NCBI GenBank assembly: GCA_032622095.1
Contig: CP136069.1
Coordinates: forward strand, 159,953,043-160,017,042
Source: Siphonodentalium dalli
Taxonomy: Eukaryota; Mollusca; Scaphopoda; Gadilida; Siphonodentaliidae
Direction of reading: 5' to 3'
Length of the DNA stretch: 64,000 nt
A program made the position numbers and the translations under genes. Positions within the stretch are counted from its first letter, which is position 1. Each line of letters opens with the position of its first letter. The notes beneath the pieces are model-generated. The model did not search any database and was not told the origin of the DNA. It saw only the letters and a program-made list of their open reading frames with translations. This document shows positions 39,801 to 43,650 of the stretch, piece by piece.

Positions 39801-39926
39801 TTTCCCCACAGAAGTGACAACATAATTCTCCTTATGCTTGAAATGATGCCGTATTTGTAGAGGAACGTGGTTTGACACAAAACCCAGCGCCCTGTAACCA
39901 GTGAAGATTTTACTTGGTGGCGGCAT
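5671..39926 (-). CDS. WDR36: WDR36 / UTP21 small-subunit processome protein, 20 exons
   Basis: WD-repeat protein of the nucleolar SSU processome (UTP-B group), needed for 18S rRNA maturation. Twenty exons join into one frame of 896 codons including the stop (895 aa), with every intron GT-AG and phases consistent; vertebrate WDR36 is about 900 aa. Residues 1-600 form the WD-repeat region (two propellers in this family) with signatures such as LYTFPGW, KFRQDWG, GHSAPP and DFLATSHVDD; residues about 665-895 are the C-terminal Utp21 domain (EPPKAPKAAPFF, SLAPDAGGSI, ending TNYLRSATL). Exons, 5' to 3': 39926-39783, 31604-31577, 30282-30182, 29018-28901, 26748-26561, 25488-25356, 24401-24226, 23359-23239, 22271-22122, 21588-21431, 21048-20934, 20019-19851, 19465-19357, 18482-18403, 17522-17314, 16318-16173, 15500-15381, 14211-14127, 10913-10726, 5820-5671. 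I chose the ATG at 39926; an in-frame GTG lies two codons upstream. A Polinton lies just upstream. Confidence 0.94.
6185..8455. repeat. Tandem array with about 165-bp period in WDR36 intron 19
   Basis: About 13-14 units, each with AAGATGGCTGCTGGCGGCCATG-type cores (first half AAGATGGC, second half GGCCATGTTTT), GACCCCAAAATGACTCGTTC, CATCTACATGTCAATGTTAA and GGTACGACCTGTAGCCCG. Alternate units differ, suggesting a higher-order two- or three-unit repeat. Single copies occur at 1290-1440, 21240-21320 and 59890-59950. Open frames across it are repeat readings. Confidence 0.88.
9135..9512. mobile_element. Double-hairpin foldback family F, copy 1
   Basis: Two hairpin ends built on GAATGAGGTCCCCAGAGGG, each palindromic by itself, with a divergent middle. 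Degenerate left end. Lies in WDR36 intron 19. Confidence 0.7.
9584..9822. mobile_element. TTAA-flanked MITE M1, second copy
   Basis: TTAA at 9580-9583 and 9823-9826; ends ACCCTTTCTTTACTAAAT and ATTTAGTATAGAAAGGG. Confidence 0.8.
10726..10913 (-). CDS. WDR36: WDR36 exon 19 (residues 784-846)
   Basis: 188 nt, acceptor TTTCAG, donor GTGAGT. Reads YDPVLNYMKKLGPSAIDVEI and RSLAPDAGGSI, to NAYLGLFLQ. Confidence 0.92.
10955..11065. repeat. Family F, single hairpin end
   Basis: One palindromic end only (GAATGAGGTCCCCAGAG... ...CTCTGGGGACCTTATTC), 42 bp outside the acceptor of WDR36 exon 19. Confidence 0.75.
11879..12336. mobile_element. TTAA-flanked MITE M2, second copy
   Basis: TTAA at 11875-11878 and 12337-12340, ends AGGTACTCAACCCG and CGGATTGAGTACCT. 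In WDR36 intron 18. Contains a short tandem run of GAGTC near 11985-12000. Confidence 0.8.
12795..12829 (+). repeat. Poly-G run of 35
   Basis: Uninterrupted G tract in WDR36 intron 18. A similar C tract of 24 lies at 35691-35714 and a G tract at 38228-38247. Run lengths may carry sequencing error. Confidence 0.85.
13260..13935. repeat. Dispersed repeat, inverted partner at 22310-22835
   Basis: Shares GACGGAAGAGCTTAGC, GGTTATTTAGTGTTGAC and AGAATTGCGACTCATTAGAG with the reverse complement of 22310-22835. The two copies sit in opposite orientation in WDR36 introns 18 and 8. Confidence 0.65.
14127..14211 (-). CDS. WDR36: WDR36 exon 18 (residues 756-784)
   Basis: 85 nt, acceptor TTTCAG, donor GTAAGT. 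Reads ESSKLIPGSIQPLSDLGKLI. It aligns without gaps to the less conserved part of the Utp21 domain. Confidence 0.85.
14413..14558. mobile_element. TTAA-flanked MITE M1, third copy (short)
   Basis: TTAA at 14409-14412 and 14559-14562, internal deletion relative to the first copy. A further right-end fragment lies at about 14830-14941. Confidence 0.75.
14944..15335. mobile_element. TTAA-flanked double-hairpin element, family M3
   Basis: TTAA at 14940-14943 and 15336-15339, ends CCCTTTACCCAACA and TGTTGGGTAAAGGG. Inside, two perfect-looking hairpins (about 14967-15044 and 15117-15196) share the arm GCCAATGCATTCTCTTATAT. Relatives of the hairpins at 17675-17765, 19562-19600, 23880-24045 and 61160-61202. 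Confidence 0.82.
15381..15500 (-). CDS. WDR36: WDR36 exon 17 (residues 716-755)
   Basis: 120 nt, phase 0 at both ends, acceptor TTTCAG, donor GTACAA. Reads NKPKEPPKAPKAAPFFLPTI, a diagnostic Utp21-domain stretch. Confidence 0.93.
15594..15925. mobile_element. Double-hairpin foldback family F, copy 3
   Basis: Starts GAATGAGGTCCACAG (left hairpin truncated), middle with ATTTGCAGAAGATAAAATGC, right hairpin 15805-15902. WDR36 intron 16. Confidence 0.75.
15985..16172 (-). repeat. Tandem duplication of the exon 16 donor region
   Basis: Five further copies of the minus-strand motif GATGTGATAAAGGTGAGT and its ATTAACCTG context follow the true exon 16 donor. Spacings are not multiples of three, and reading on from the true donor meets TAA after three codons. 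Confidence 0.85.
16173..16318 (-). CDS. WDR36: WDR36 exon 16 (residues 667-715)
   Basis: 146 nt, acceptor CACAG. Acidic start (EQEEESSEE), then ITLSLLPNSRWQNLLDLDVI, the start of the Utp21 domain. The donor region is tandemly repeated five more times in the intron (15985-16172). Confidence 0.92.
17314..17522 (-). CDS. WDR36: WDR36 exon 15 (residues 597-667)
   Basis: 209 nt, donor GTGATT. Reads LIDCFLVDLAVTSMSFSPTG and DFLATSHVDDIGVYLWSN, the last blade. The acceptor lies in a 39-bp tandem triplication, so two further acceptors upstream (exon starts at 17561 and 17600) would add 13 or 26 codons in frame. Confidence 0.9.
17509..17612 (-). repeat. 39-bp in-frame triplication of the exon 15 acceptor
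   Basis: Three copies of a 39-bp unit containing the acceptor AAATTTCAG and the exon start GTTGATCGATTG. The unit is exactly 13 codons and open in frame, so upstream acceptors at 17561 and 17600 would add LIDCLSFDSINFR-type repeats to the protein. Confidence 0.85.
18403..18482 (-). CDS. WDR36: WDR36 exon 14 (residues 571-597)
   Basis: 80 nt, acceptor CTTCAG, donor GTAGGT. Reads TYSPDARWFVTSSMDSSVRI then WDMPTG, a canonical WD repeat ending. Confidence 0.92.
18885..19315. mobile_element. Double-hairpin foldback family F, copy 4 (full length)
   Basis: Left hairpin 18908-18996, right hairpin about 19203-19293, middle segment with CTAATTTTCAGAAGATTAAA. Outer flanks CAGTGGCTCTGTCATTTGC and GCAAATGACAGGCACACTG are also inverted. 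Ends 41 bp from exon 13. Confidence 0.8.
19357..19465 (-). CDS. WDR36: WDR36 exon 13 (residues 534-570)
   Basis: 109 nt, acceptor TTTCAG, donor GTGAGT. Reads LAVSLDNFSVVIIDIDTR and SFTGHSNVITDM, a WD blade. Confidence 0.92.
19733..19868 (-). repeat. Tandem copies of the exon 12 donor region
   Basis: Three copies of the motif CTCCATAGAGAA followed by GTGAGCC or GTGAACC (minus strand). The true exon 12 end is 19851; copies end at 19803 and 19743, offsets of 48 and 60 nt. Reading through the true donor meets TGA at once. Confidence 0.75.
19851..20019 (-). CDS. WDR36: WDR36 exon 12 (residues 478-534)
   Basis: 169 nt, acceptor TTGCAG, donor GTGAGC. Reads AHNDAVRGLCVDSLNQIVVT and on to KFWRFKTK. 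The 3' boundary and donor are present three times in tandem (19733-19868). Confidence 0.9.
20059..20392 (+). repeat. Tandem 143-bp unit with coding-like remnant
   Basis: Two copies starting GTGAGTAGGACATTT. The second copy continues into an open stretch reading about RNVIRQLEESVHQREKAKEF, which looks like a coiled-coil from a decayed transposon ORF. Stops occur upstream, so it is not a gene. Confidence 0.55.
20385..20800. mobile_element. Double-hairpin foldback family F, copy 5 (full length)
   Basis: Left hairpin 20410-20492, right hairpin 20672-20772, standard middle segment. WDR36 intron 11. Confidence 0.78.
20934..21048 (-). CDS. WDR36: WDR36 exon 11 (residues 440-478)
   Basis: 115 nt, acceptor TTGCAG, donor GTAAAT. 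Reads CADITSCGNFVVIGYSSG and VDIYNLQSGLHRG, a highly conserved blade. Confidence 0.92.
21431..21588 (-). CDS. WDR36: WDR36 exon 10 (residues 387-439)
   Basis: 158 nt, acceptor TTACAG, donor GTGAGA. Contains SDWDNIVACHRN and TTWSYQRATMGEH, start of the second propeller. Confidence 0.9.
21985..22060. repeat. Family F fragment
   Basis: Half of a right-end hairpin: GCGTCACTAAATTCACCCTC and GGGGACCTCATTCTGCAAAT, in WDR36 intron 9 about 60 bp from exon 9. Confidence 0.7.
22122..22271 (-). CDS. WDR36: WDR36 exon 9 (residues 337-387)
   Basis: 150 nt, acceptor TTTCAG, donor GTAAAA. Reads GQDSTLRSFSVVHDKHNKSL and a basic linker (NKAKSRRQGLKH) to PPIVHFTS, the inter-propeller region. Confidence 0.9.
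22310..22835. repeat. Dispersed repeat, inverted partner of 13260-13935
   Basis: See partner: shares GAGTCGCAATTCTATACAAA, TTAACCGAGTGGAC and TTGTTCAACCACCCTTATCA in opposite orientation. Confidence 0.65.
23239..23359 (-). CDS. WDR36: WDR36 exon 8 (residues 297-337)
   Basis: 121 nt, acceptor TTGCAG, donor GTAAGT. Reads VWIFDLADGGGRLLRERSGH followed by SAPP, a family signature. Confidence 0.92.
23757..24226. mobile_element. Degraded M1 MITE carrying an M3 hairpin pair, overlapping the exon 7 donor
   Basis: Left end AGCCCTTTCTTTACTAAAT, right end ATTTAGCATAGAAAAAAAAC next to TTAA (24227-24230) in exon 7. Between them two M3-type hairpins (23885-24046) are nested. The minus-strand GT donor of exon 7 is inside this MITE end. 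Confidence 0.7.
24226..24401 (-). CDS. WDR36: WDR36 exon 7 (residues 238-296)
   Basis: 176 nt, acceptor GAACAG. Reads DGHPIMVSGSTAGHIALW and ends PDNSLK. The 3' end overlaps the TTAA target site of a MITE, so donor GTTTTT is inside transposon sequence. The 5' end including the acceptor is the first unit of a 92-bp tandem duplication (24349-24866). Confidence 0.88.
24349..24866 (-). repeat. 92-bp tandem duplication of the exon 7 acceptor
   Basis: Units start at 24349 (the real exon), 24441, 24533, 24625, 24716 and 24807. Each contains the acceptor TTTTGAACAG and the first 50 or so bases of exon 7. Only the first unit continues into the rest of the exon. Confidence 0.92.
25356..25488 (-). CDS. 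WDR36: WDR36 exon 6 (residues 194-238)
   Basis: 133 nt, acceptor CACCAG, donor GTAAGA. Reads APAIDVVAIGLSDGEI and KFRQDWGAVTAISFRT, a WD blade. Confidence 0.92.
25640..25845. repeat. Foldback repeat
   Basis: Inverted arms with ATACCCAGACT / ATAATCTGGGTATT and AAATACAGAATTTCC / TACTGTATTTCC. Related to 25990-26125 and to 1723-1845. Confidence 0.6.
26018..26118. repeat. Near-perfect hairpin, arms about 48 bp
   Basis: GATATGGGTAATTATCTCAT to ATGAGATAATTACCCATATC around a CCACTCGTGG core at about 26066-26075. In WDR36 intron 5. Confidence 0.85.
26163..26470. mobile_element. Double-hairpin foldback family F, copy 7 (ends shortened)
   Basis: Left hairpin reduced (26191-26250), middle segment intact, right end only CACCCTCTGGGGACCTCATT. 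About 90 bp from exon 5. Confidence 0.72.
26561..26748 (-). CDS. WDR36: WDR36 exon 5 (residues 131-193)
   Basis: 188 nt, acceptor TTACAG, donor GTAAGG. Carries LQLWNIKSNKLLYTFPGW, one of the most conserved stretches of the family. Confidence 0.92.
26778..27015. mobile_element. Family F, two hairpins without the middle
   Basis: Hairpins 26794-26884 and 26895-26987 are adjacent, separated only by GAGTTGTAAGC. Shows that the hairpin ends can exist without the usual 240-bp middle. Starts 30 bp from exon 5. Confidence 0.8.
28901..29018 (-). CDS. WDR36: WDR36 exon 4 (residues 92-131)
   Basis: 118 nt, phase 0 in and phase 1 out. WD repeat VVHVYEGHKNN through VIIWDIKTE. The donor GTTGGA is weak, but this junction keeps the frame into exon 5. 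Confidence 0.87.
29060..29420. repeat. Local tandem duplications upstream of exon 4
   Basis: About 60-bp unit with CAGGCACCTCCCTCGTCACC in 2-3 copies (29085-29185), then a 120-bp unit with AAGTTTCCTTTTGTTTTCTT in two copies (29230-29410). Confidence 0.7.
30182..30282 (-). CDS. WDR36: WDR36 exon 3 (residues 58-91)
   Basis: Acceptor TTACAG, donor GTAAGT, 101 nt. Reads SNSHPFDIECLAINETLVF and on to AYEKNTH, the first propeller blade region. Confidence 0.88.
30405..30805. mobile_element. Double-hairpin foldback family F, copy 9
   Basis: Left hairpin shortened (30428-30488), middle segment with CTAATTTGCAGAAGATAAAA, right hairpin 30675-30776. WDR36 intron 2. Confidence 0.78.
31577..31604 (-). 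CDS. WDR36: WDR36 exon 2 (28-nt micro-exon, residues 49-57)
   Basis: A 28-nt exon between acceptor TTTCAG and donor GTGAGT. It reads CSRLGIVAV plus one base and supplies exactly the residues missing between exons 1 and 3 when compared with the WDR36 family. The frame closes only if it is included. Confidence 0.82.
31818..31848 (+). pseudogene. U2 snRNA 5'-end fragment
   Basis: GCTTCTCGGCCTTTTGACTA then AGATCCAAG matches the first ~30 nt of metazoan U2 snRNA (GCTTCTCGGCCTTTTGGCTAAGATCAAG) with one substitution and one inserted base. The rest of U2 (branch-point recognition and Sm site) is absent. Lies in WDR36 intron 1. Confidence 0.75.
31896..32473 (-). mobile_element. Internally deleted Tigger/pogo-like element
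   Basis: Left end CAGTAACATCTCTCAG preceded by TA resembles Tc1/pogo-type ends; the right end near CACCATTGTA is degraded. Inside, minus-strand frame 32328-32098 ends in a CENP-B-type helix-turn-helix (KVKIIEGLQSTPQLTYKELS, KFGNGKSTISDIYK) and then stops, so only the transposase N-terminus remains. Confidence 0.65.
32098..32328 (-). pseudogene. Truncated pogo/Tigger transposase N-terminus
   Basis: 76 codons with the CENP-B N-terminal helix-turn-helix at about residues 38-75, ending IYKP and a stop. No DDE domain follows, so it is a remnant. It is in the same orientation as WDR36, inside intron 1. Confidence 0.6.
34247..34293 (+). repeat. Inverted repeat partner of 39085-39130
   Basis: GTGAGAAGGAACCCCAACCG then GGAAGGTC matches the reverse complement of 39085-39112, with further similarity outward (TTATACAAC). 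The two lie 4.8 kb apart inside intron 1 and may be ends of a larger element or two solo ends. Confidence 0.6.
34918..35322. repeat. M2-related MITE remnant
   Basis: Ends AAGATGCATAATCCGA and CGGATTGAGTACCTTTAAG; middle contains CCATCAAAGCTCAGAG shared with family M2. The same variant end occurs at 59250-59730. Confidence 0.65.
36010..37575. mobile_element. DNA element of 1.57 kb with about 90-bp inverted ends
   Basis: Left end CACCTCTGGTTAGTGGTTAA, right end inverted CACCCCTGGTTAAGTGGTAC, both followed by GCTAATTTGCTATG and GGTGGGTCCTGC. The inside has diverged 150-200-bp repeats around TGTATACCAATTTTC. No reading frame. In WDR36 intron 1. Confidence 0.7.
39783..39926 (-). CDS. WDR36: WDR36 exon 1 (residues 1-48)
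   Basis: Initiating exon: ATG at 39926, reading MPPPSKIFTGYRALGFVSN and ending HTYN, followed by donor GTAAAG, phase 0. It matches the N-terminal signature of WDR36 (GYRALG, GKAFHTY). The following intron, 8.2 kb, is the largest of the gene. Confidence 0.9.
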
Positions 39927-40195
39927 TTGCACGTGGAAAATGAAAACAAAACAAAAACACGTGTTAAATGTACTTCCGGGTCAGAAAAGCAAATGCAAAG
40001 TACGAAATGCTACGAAGATGGAACGAATTAACTATCATTTTACGGATATACCAGAACAAAATTCAACATGTTTACAACCGCGATAAAACTTATCTCTTTG
40101 TTATATACATTAATTGTATATATATACATATATAATATAGCATATTGATATCACATAGTTATCGACCTATTTTGACCCCATAATATGACAACGGT
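39927..40195 (-). promoter_or_regulatory. Remaining WDR36 5' flank, truncated by a Polinton
   Basis: The 269 bp between the WDR36 ATG and the Polinton. This must contain the 5' UTR and what is left of the proximal promoter; the sequence originally upstream now lies beyond 57,558. The distal part is AT-rich (TATATATACATATATAATAT near 40119-40138). I see no clear TATA box at a fixed distance, as is usual for a housekeeping gene. Confidence 0.5.
40190..40195. repeat. Left target site duplication AACGGT
   Basis: Direct 6-bp duplication abutting the left TIR; the identical hexamer abuts the right TIR. Six base pairs is the family rule for Polinton integrase. Confidence 0.93.
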
Positions 40196-40663
40196 AGTAG
40201 TAATGGGGGGCACTATGGCCCAGTACCCCCCAGTGGGGGGCACTATGGCCCAGTACCCCCCAGTGGGGGGCACTATGGCCCAGTACCCCCCAGTGGGGGG
40301 CACTATGGCCCAGTACCCCCCAGTGGGGGGCACTATGGCCCAGTATCGAATACTGGACCATAGATCGTCCAGTATTCGATACTGGGCCATAGTGCCCCCC
40401 AGTGGGGGCACTATGGCCCAGTATCGAATACTGGACGATCTATGGTCCAGTATTCGATACTGGGCCATAGTGCCCCCCACTGGGGGGTACTGGGCCATAG
40501 TGCCCCCCACTGGGGGGTACTGGGCCATAGTGCCCCCCACTGGGGGGTACTGGGCCATAGTGCCCCCACTGATGGGTACTGGGCCATAGTTCCCCCCCTG
40601 AGGATAGATATTCCTGTCATTGATGTGATATTTCTGATCGGAAAAAATGAAAATGGACTTAGA
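40196..40663 (+). repeat. Left terminal inverted repeat, 468 bp
   Basis: Five 30-bp direct repeats (core CACTATGGCCCAGT at 40211, 40241, 40271, 40301, 40331) are followed by two back-to-back hairpins built on the arm CAGTATCGAATACTGG, then inverted copies of the 30-bp repeat, then a unique segment ending GGACTTAGA. The TIR is therefore itself a large quasi-palindrome. It differs from the right TIR only by two compensating 1-nt homopolymer differences near its inner end that I can see. Confidence 0.95.
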
Positions 40664-41043
40664 CATTTTTTCATTACTAATTTTAAAGTTTGTATAATTC
40701 TGACCAGAGATGACACATCGACACGAACAGAATCAATTGGTGGGGATCCTACAGTGAAAACGATTTTGTTGAAATTTATCATTTATTTTTCAAAAACAAG
40801 AACAAGAACAATGAACAATAATATATTATTATACATCAATAATATTAACAAAGAACAATAATTTATGTACAAAACAAGGTCTCAGATTTGAAGAAACTTA
40901 ATTGAACATCCTACAACATCCTACAACATCCTACGCTGAATCAATAACAAAAGAGTCTATTTTGTGGAGTTGTTGACACATTCGTTGTTATCTTCGTCTT
41001 CTTTGCGTTGTATGTATATCAGCCGTCGATGTCCTGGTGAAGT
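40664..41043. other. AT-rich spacer between left TIR and protease gene
   Basis: No gene seen. It contains a minus-strand AATAAA (40782-40787) that could end transcripts of the leftward gene block, and three tandem copies of ACATCCTACA around 40907-40934. Confidence 0.6.
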
Positions 41044-41517
41044 TTAATTCAACAGCAAATTTGCTTTTCTGTATAATCGACCATAGTGCTTTCCAAACCA
41101 TCGAACTATTGTTCTGTCATTCTTGAAGAAATCCCGAGAATTGAATAATCTTTTCATCCTCTTTCCTTTCATCATGTGGTGGAGTGCGAATATACAATAT
41201 AATCCACACACATTTGTCGCACGATGTTGATATCGTGTTGTATTCATAGTCCATGCTGATGAGTTCCTTTTTATGAATGGTAACATATATCGTCTCGGTG
41301 GTGGTAGTCCAAATGAGTCGAAGTATACAGCTGATCTTCCCTTGAATAACATCAAGGTCCAGTGTTCTCCTGGCTGATCCGATGAGTGCGTGTTCACAAT
41401 ATATGCTTGAATATGTTGTGGTTTCTTCTCTGGTAACAGATCTCTAGCACAAACATATGTGTTAAGTTTACGCAACCAGGAATTGTCTAGAATATATTGA
41501 AGTTCAGCTGTCTGCAT
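41044..41517 (-). CDS. PRO: Polinton adenovirus-type cysteine protease
   Basis: 157 aa. Predicted maturation protease that cleaves capsid and core proteins. Visible catalytic set: His52 in GEHWTLM, Asp67 in VYFDSFG, Gln97 in RYQHRATN and Cys104 in NVCGLYC; the seven-residue Gln-to-Cys spacing matches the adenovirus protease. The C-terminus is basic and aromatic. This is the last gene of the leftward block; its start overlaps the end of the next gene upstream by 14 nt, which places its expression with the capsid genes. All catalytic residues are present, so the enzyme is probably active. Confidence 0.88.
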   Translation of the reverse strand: MQTAELQYILDNSWLRKLNTYVCARDLLPEKKPQHIQAYIVNTHSSDQPGEHWTLMLFKGRSAVYFDSFGLPPPRRYMLPFIKRNSSAWTMNTTRYQHRATNVCGLYCIFALHHMMKGKRMKRLFNSRDFFKNDRTIVRWFGKHYGRLYRKANLLLN

Positions 41518-41962
41518 CGTTGTAATTCTCTTTGACTCGCTGTGACCACATCAGAGTCCACTCTGCATCGAATTTTTTGCGGTTGAGCTCCAAACTGTTT
41601 CTCAGATGATCCCACATAAGGTATGCTTCGAACTTCTCCTTGCAGTGTGGGTTTAACTCCATCAGCTTCGGGAACCATCTTTCCATAACATTGTATATGT
41701 CAAGTTTAATCAGTGCTAAGTCGATAAACTGGTTTGTCCAATCATCAGTTGTAGAGAACAAACACAGAACATGTTCACGTTGACTAGGATGTTCTATTTT
41801 ACATCCTTCACAGTTTGCTGACACTTCCTTGCGAATAATTTCTTGTAGTTCTTCAATCGTAGCGTTGTTGAGTGTGTCCAAGATCAGTTTTAATCTCGGA
41901 GCAACGTGTTGTGAACGTCGGTATTCTTCATAGTAGTTCCATAGCTGTGTTGTGAACTCCAT
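41504..41962 (-). CDS. Polinton unknown Cys/His-containing protein
   Basis: 152 aa, function not recognised. The N-terminal half is helical (LWNYYEEYRRSQ, TIEELQEIIRKE). In the middle is a Cys/His cluster, CEGCKIEHPSQREHVLC, that could bind zinc (two close Cys, two His, one further Cys). The C-terminal half is rich in Trp and charged residues (KKFDAEWTLMWSQRV). It lies between the major capsid gene (1-nt gap) and the protease (14-nt overlap), so a virion or assembly role is likely by position only. Confidence 0.75.
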   Translation of the reverse strand: MEFTTQLWNYYEEYRRSQHVAPRLKLILDTLNNATIEELQEIIRKEVSANCEGCKIEHPSQREHVLCLFSTTDDWTNQFIDLALIKLDIYNVMERWFPKLMELNPHCKEKFEAYLMWDHLRNSLELNRKKFDAEWTLMWSQRVKENYNDADS

Positions 41963-41963
41963 C

Positions 41964-43268
41964 CTAATAGTCAGTAAGCACTTCTCTCAAAGCTGTGATC
42001 TCTATTTCACTGTCGAATTCAGCATACACCAAAACGTTGACGGCTGTAGTGAGAGCTGTCAAGAACTGAAGCTCCAAACGCAGGTTCCCTGTCTTTATAG
42101 GATGTAGATGTCCCTCGTCGCTTCCTTGGTCCGGTGTCAAGTCGAAACCCCACAAACAATATCCATTCATATATTCTTTTAAATTAATGCCAATTGATTT
42201 GTTAACACCAAACATTCCTAAAGATTGATACAAAGATAAATATGATCTGAGACATTGTTTTGTTGCGAAGTTTGGTTCAAATGGACGGTTATGTATTGTA
42301 TGACCGTCTTGACTAACTTCCAATTTATTCAAACTGAAATGTTTGAAGTGGAATGGATTGGTACCCAAATCTCCATTCATATCTTTATTTTCGACCAACG
42401 CAATAAAAATTCTCTTTGGTAATTGTCCTTGAAATAAGTGGTCTTCAATTTTTGATCTAAGTCCAGTACTAATTGTGAAAGTTTTTATTTCTACTCGTCT
42501 GATAGGTAGTTTCATTTTTGACTGGGCAATTTCTTGATTTAATTTATTTGAGACCGCTGGAAAGAGACTAACTGTTCTGACATGGAACACTGCTGATTCG
42601 AAAACAATTTGTCCATCCTCGGAGCCAATGAGGCAAAATTTTGATGGTGATCTGTTTAATCTGATACGAATTTCAATTCCATTTGGTAAATATTTTTCTT
42701 GAAGAAACAGATCGGTGTGTAAGCGTCCGCATAGTTCAACAAATTTACTACCAGTGATCAAACTTTCTCTAGAAGTTAATCCAGCATTAGTACCACCTTT
42801 GGTGCTCTCTTCAAATTGTTCTGCTGTATCGCCATACCACATTTCTAAATTTGCTAATTGATTATCTTTATATTCTTGAGAGTATCCCAACAGATTTTCG
42901 AAATATGCTCGGTATGGGTAAGTGTCAGAATTCGAAGTTATCAATTTGTTGTTCAAGTAAACATCGATACTGCTGAACATGCTATGAAAGAAATTGTTAA
43001 CAGGTGCTAATTCCGTAGCAGCTACCAAATTAGTTCCATCTTTTTTTGTAATTTTGAATTTCACATAAAGATAAGATTGATTAATATCTGTCCACTTTTC
43101 GGTTTGAGATGGTATGACAAACTCTATCGGAGCAGAATTATTCAGCGGTGCAATAGGATGATTTTCGATCCACTGCGATTCTGACATTGTAGCCACCGTT
43201 GGTGGAACATGTGTTATATCAAGTTCCGATTTATTGCATTCGCATGATCCATTTACCATTTGTGCCAT
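41964..43268 (-). CDS. MCP: Polinton major capsid protein (double jelly-roll type)
   Basis: 434 aa. I assign it by the Polinton capsid-protein pattern: an N-terminal segment with IEFVIPSQTEKWTDINQSYL, then a jelly-roll-like beta-rich body (NNFFHSMFSSIDVYLNNKL), and a late block with WGFDLTPDQGSD followed by GNLRLELQF. The length suits the double jelly-roll capsid proteins of this group. It sits in the standard order protease - unknown - MCP - small basic protein - penton. If the assignment is right it would form hexon-like capsomers. The fold assignment is by sequence resemblance and context, not by structure. Confidence 0.85.
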   Translation of the reverse strand: MAQMVNGSCECNKSELDITHVPPTVATMSESQWIENHPIAPLNNSAPIEFVIPSQTEKWTDINQSYLYVKFKITKKDGTNLVAATELAPVNNFFHSMFSSIDVYLNNKLITSNSDTYPYRAYFENLLGYSQEYKDNQLANLEMWYGDTAEQFEESTKGGTNAGLTSRESLITGSKFVELCGRLHTDLFLQEKYLPNGIEIRIRLNRSPSKFCLIGSEDGQIVFESAVFHVRTVSLFPAVSNKLNQEIAQSKMKLPIRRVEIKTFTISTGLRSKIEDHLFQGQLPKRIFIALVENKDMNGDLGTNPFHFKHFSLNKLEVSQDGHTIHNRPFEPNFATKQCLRSYLSLYQSLGMFGVNKSIGINLKEYMNGYCLWGFDLTPDQGSDEGHLHPIKTGNLRLELQFLTALTTAVNVLVYAEFDSEIEITALREVLTDY

Positions 43269-43270
43269 GA

Positions 43271-43645
43271 TTAATCAAAAATATCAAGAGCTCGACTGCT
43301 AGGATGATTTTTCGACTGACTTTTTCGGCGTTTGACAGCTGAATGATTCATTTTTGAAGTCGCTACTCTTTTTCTAGGTTTTTTTCTCGAGTTCAAAATT
43401 TGATTTTTAGCTTGTGTGCCAAAAGATTTTAAAGCTTTTTTACCTTCAGACATCAACGCTTCTTTCGGACTTTTACCTTGATTAATAATTTCATCTGCAA
43501 CACCAAAAGTGTGTTTTTTCGCAAGTTGTAAAGCTGTCCGACCAAGCGGTTTTAGAAATGGTATAGCAGATCTCATAACTGATTTGAAAATTGAACCAAT
43601 ACCATTACCATATTGCCGTGGTACGCCTCTATACACGGGGAACAT
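43271..43645 (-). CDS. Small basic Polinton protein, pX/pVI-like
   Basis: 124 aa, strongly basic. N-terminus MFPVYRGVPRQYGNGIGSI, then an amphipathic or hydrophobic helix region (FKSVMRSAIPFLKPLGRTA) and a C-terminal Lys/Arg-rich tail with several NLS-like clusters (RKKPRKR, KRRK). Short Gly-rich, basic proteins of this type next to the major capsid gene are thought to be core or membrane-active proteins resembling adenovirus pX/pVI; that comparison is inference. Two nt separate it from the MCP start and five from the penton stop. Confidence 0.65.
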   Translation of the reverse strand: MFPVYRGVPRQYGNGIGSIFKSVMRSAIPFLKPLGRTALQLAKKHTFGVADEIINQGKSPKEALMSEGKKALKSFGTQAKNQILNSRKKPRKRVATSKMNHSAVKRRKSQSKNHPSSRALDIFD

Positions 43646-43650
43646 TGTTT

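Noticed and set aside
40151-40861. Overlapping long frames on both strands across the left TIR (and the same at 57034-57579)
   Set aside because: They are readings of the GC-rich 30-bp repeats with peptides such as GGTMAQYPPV repeated; 30 is divisible by three, so frames stay open. No homologue-like sequence.
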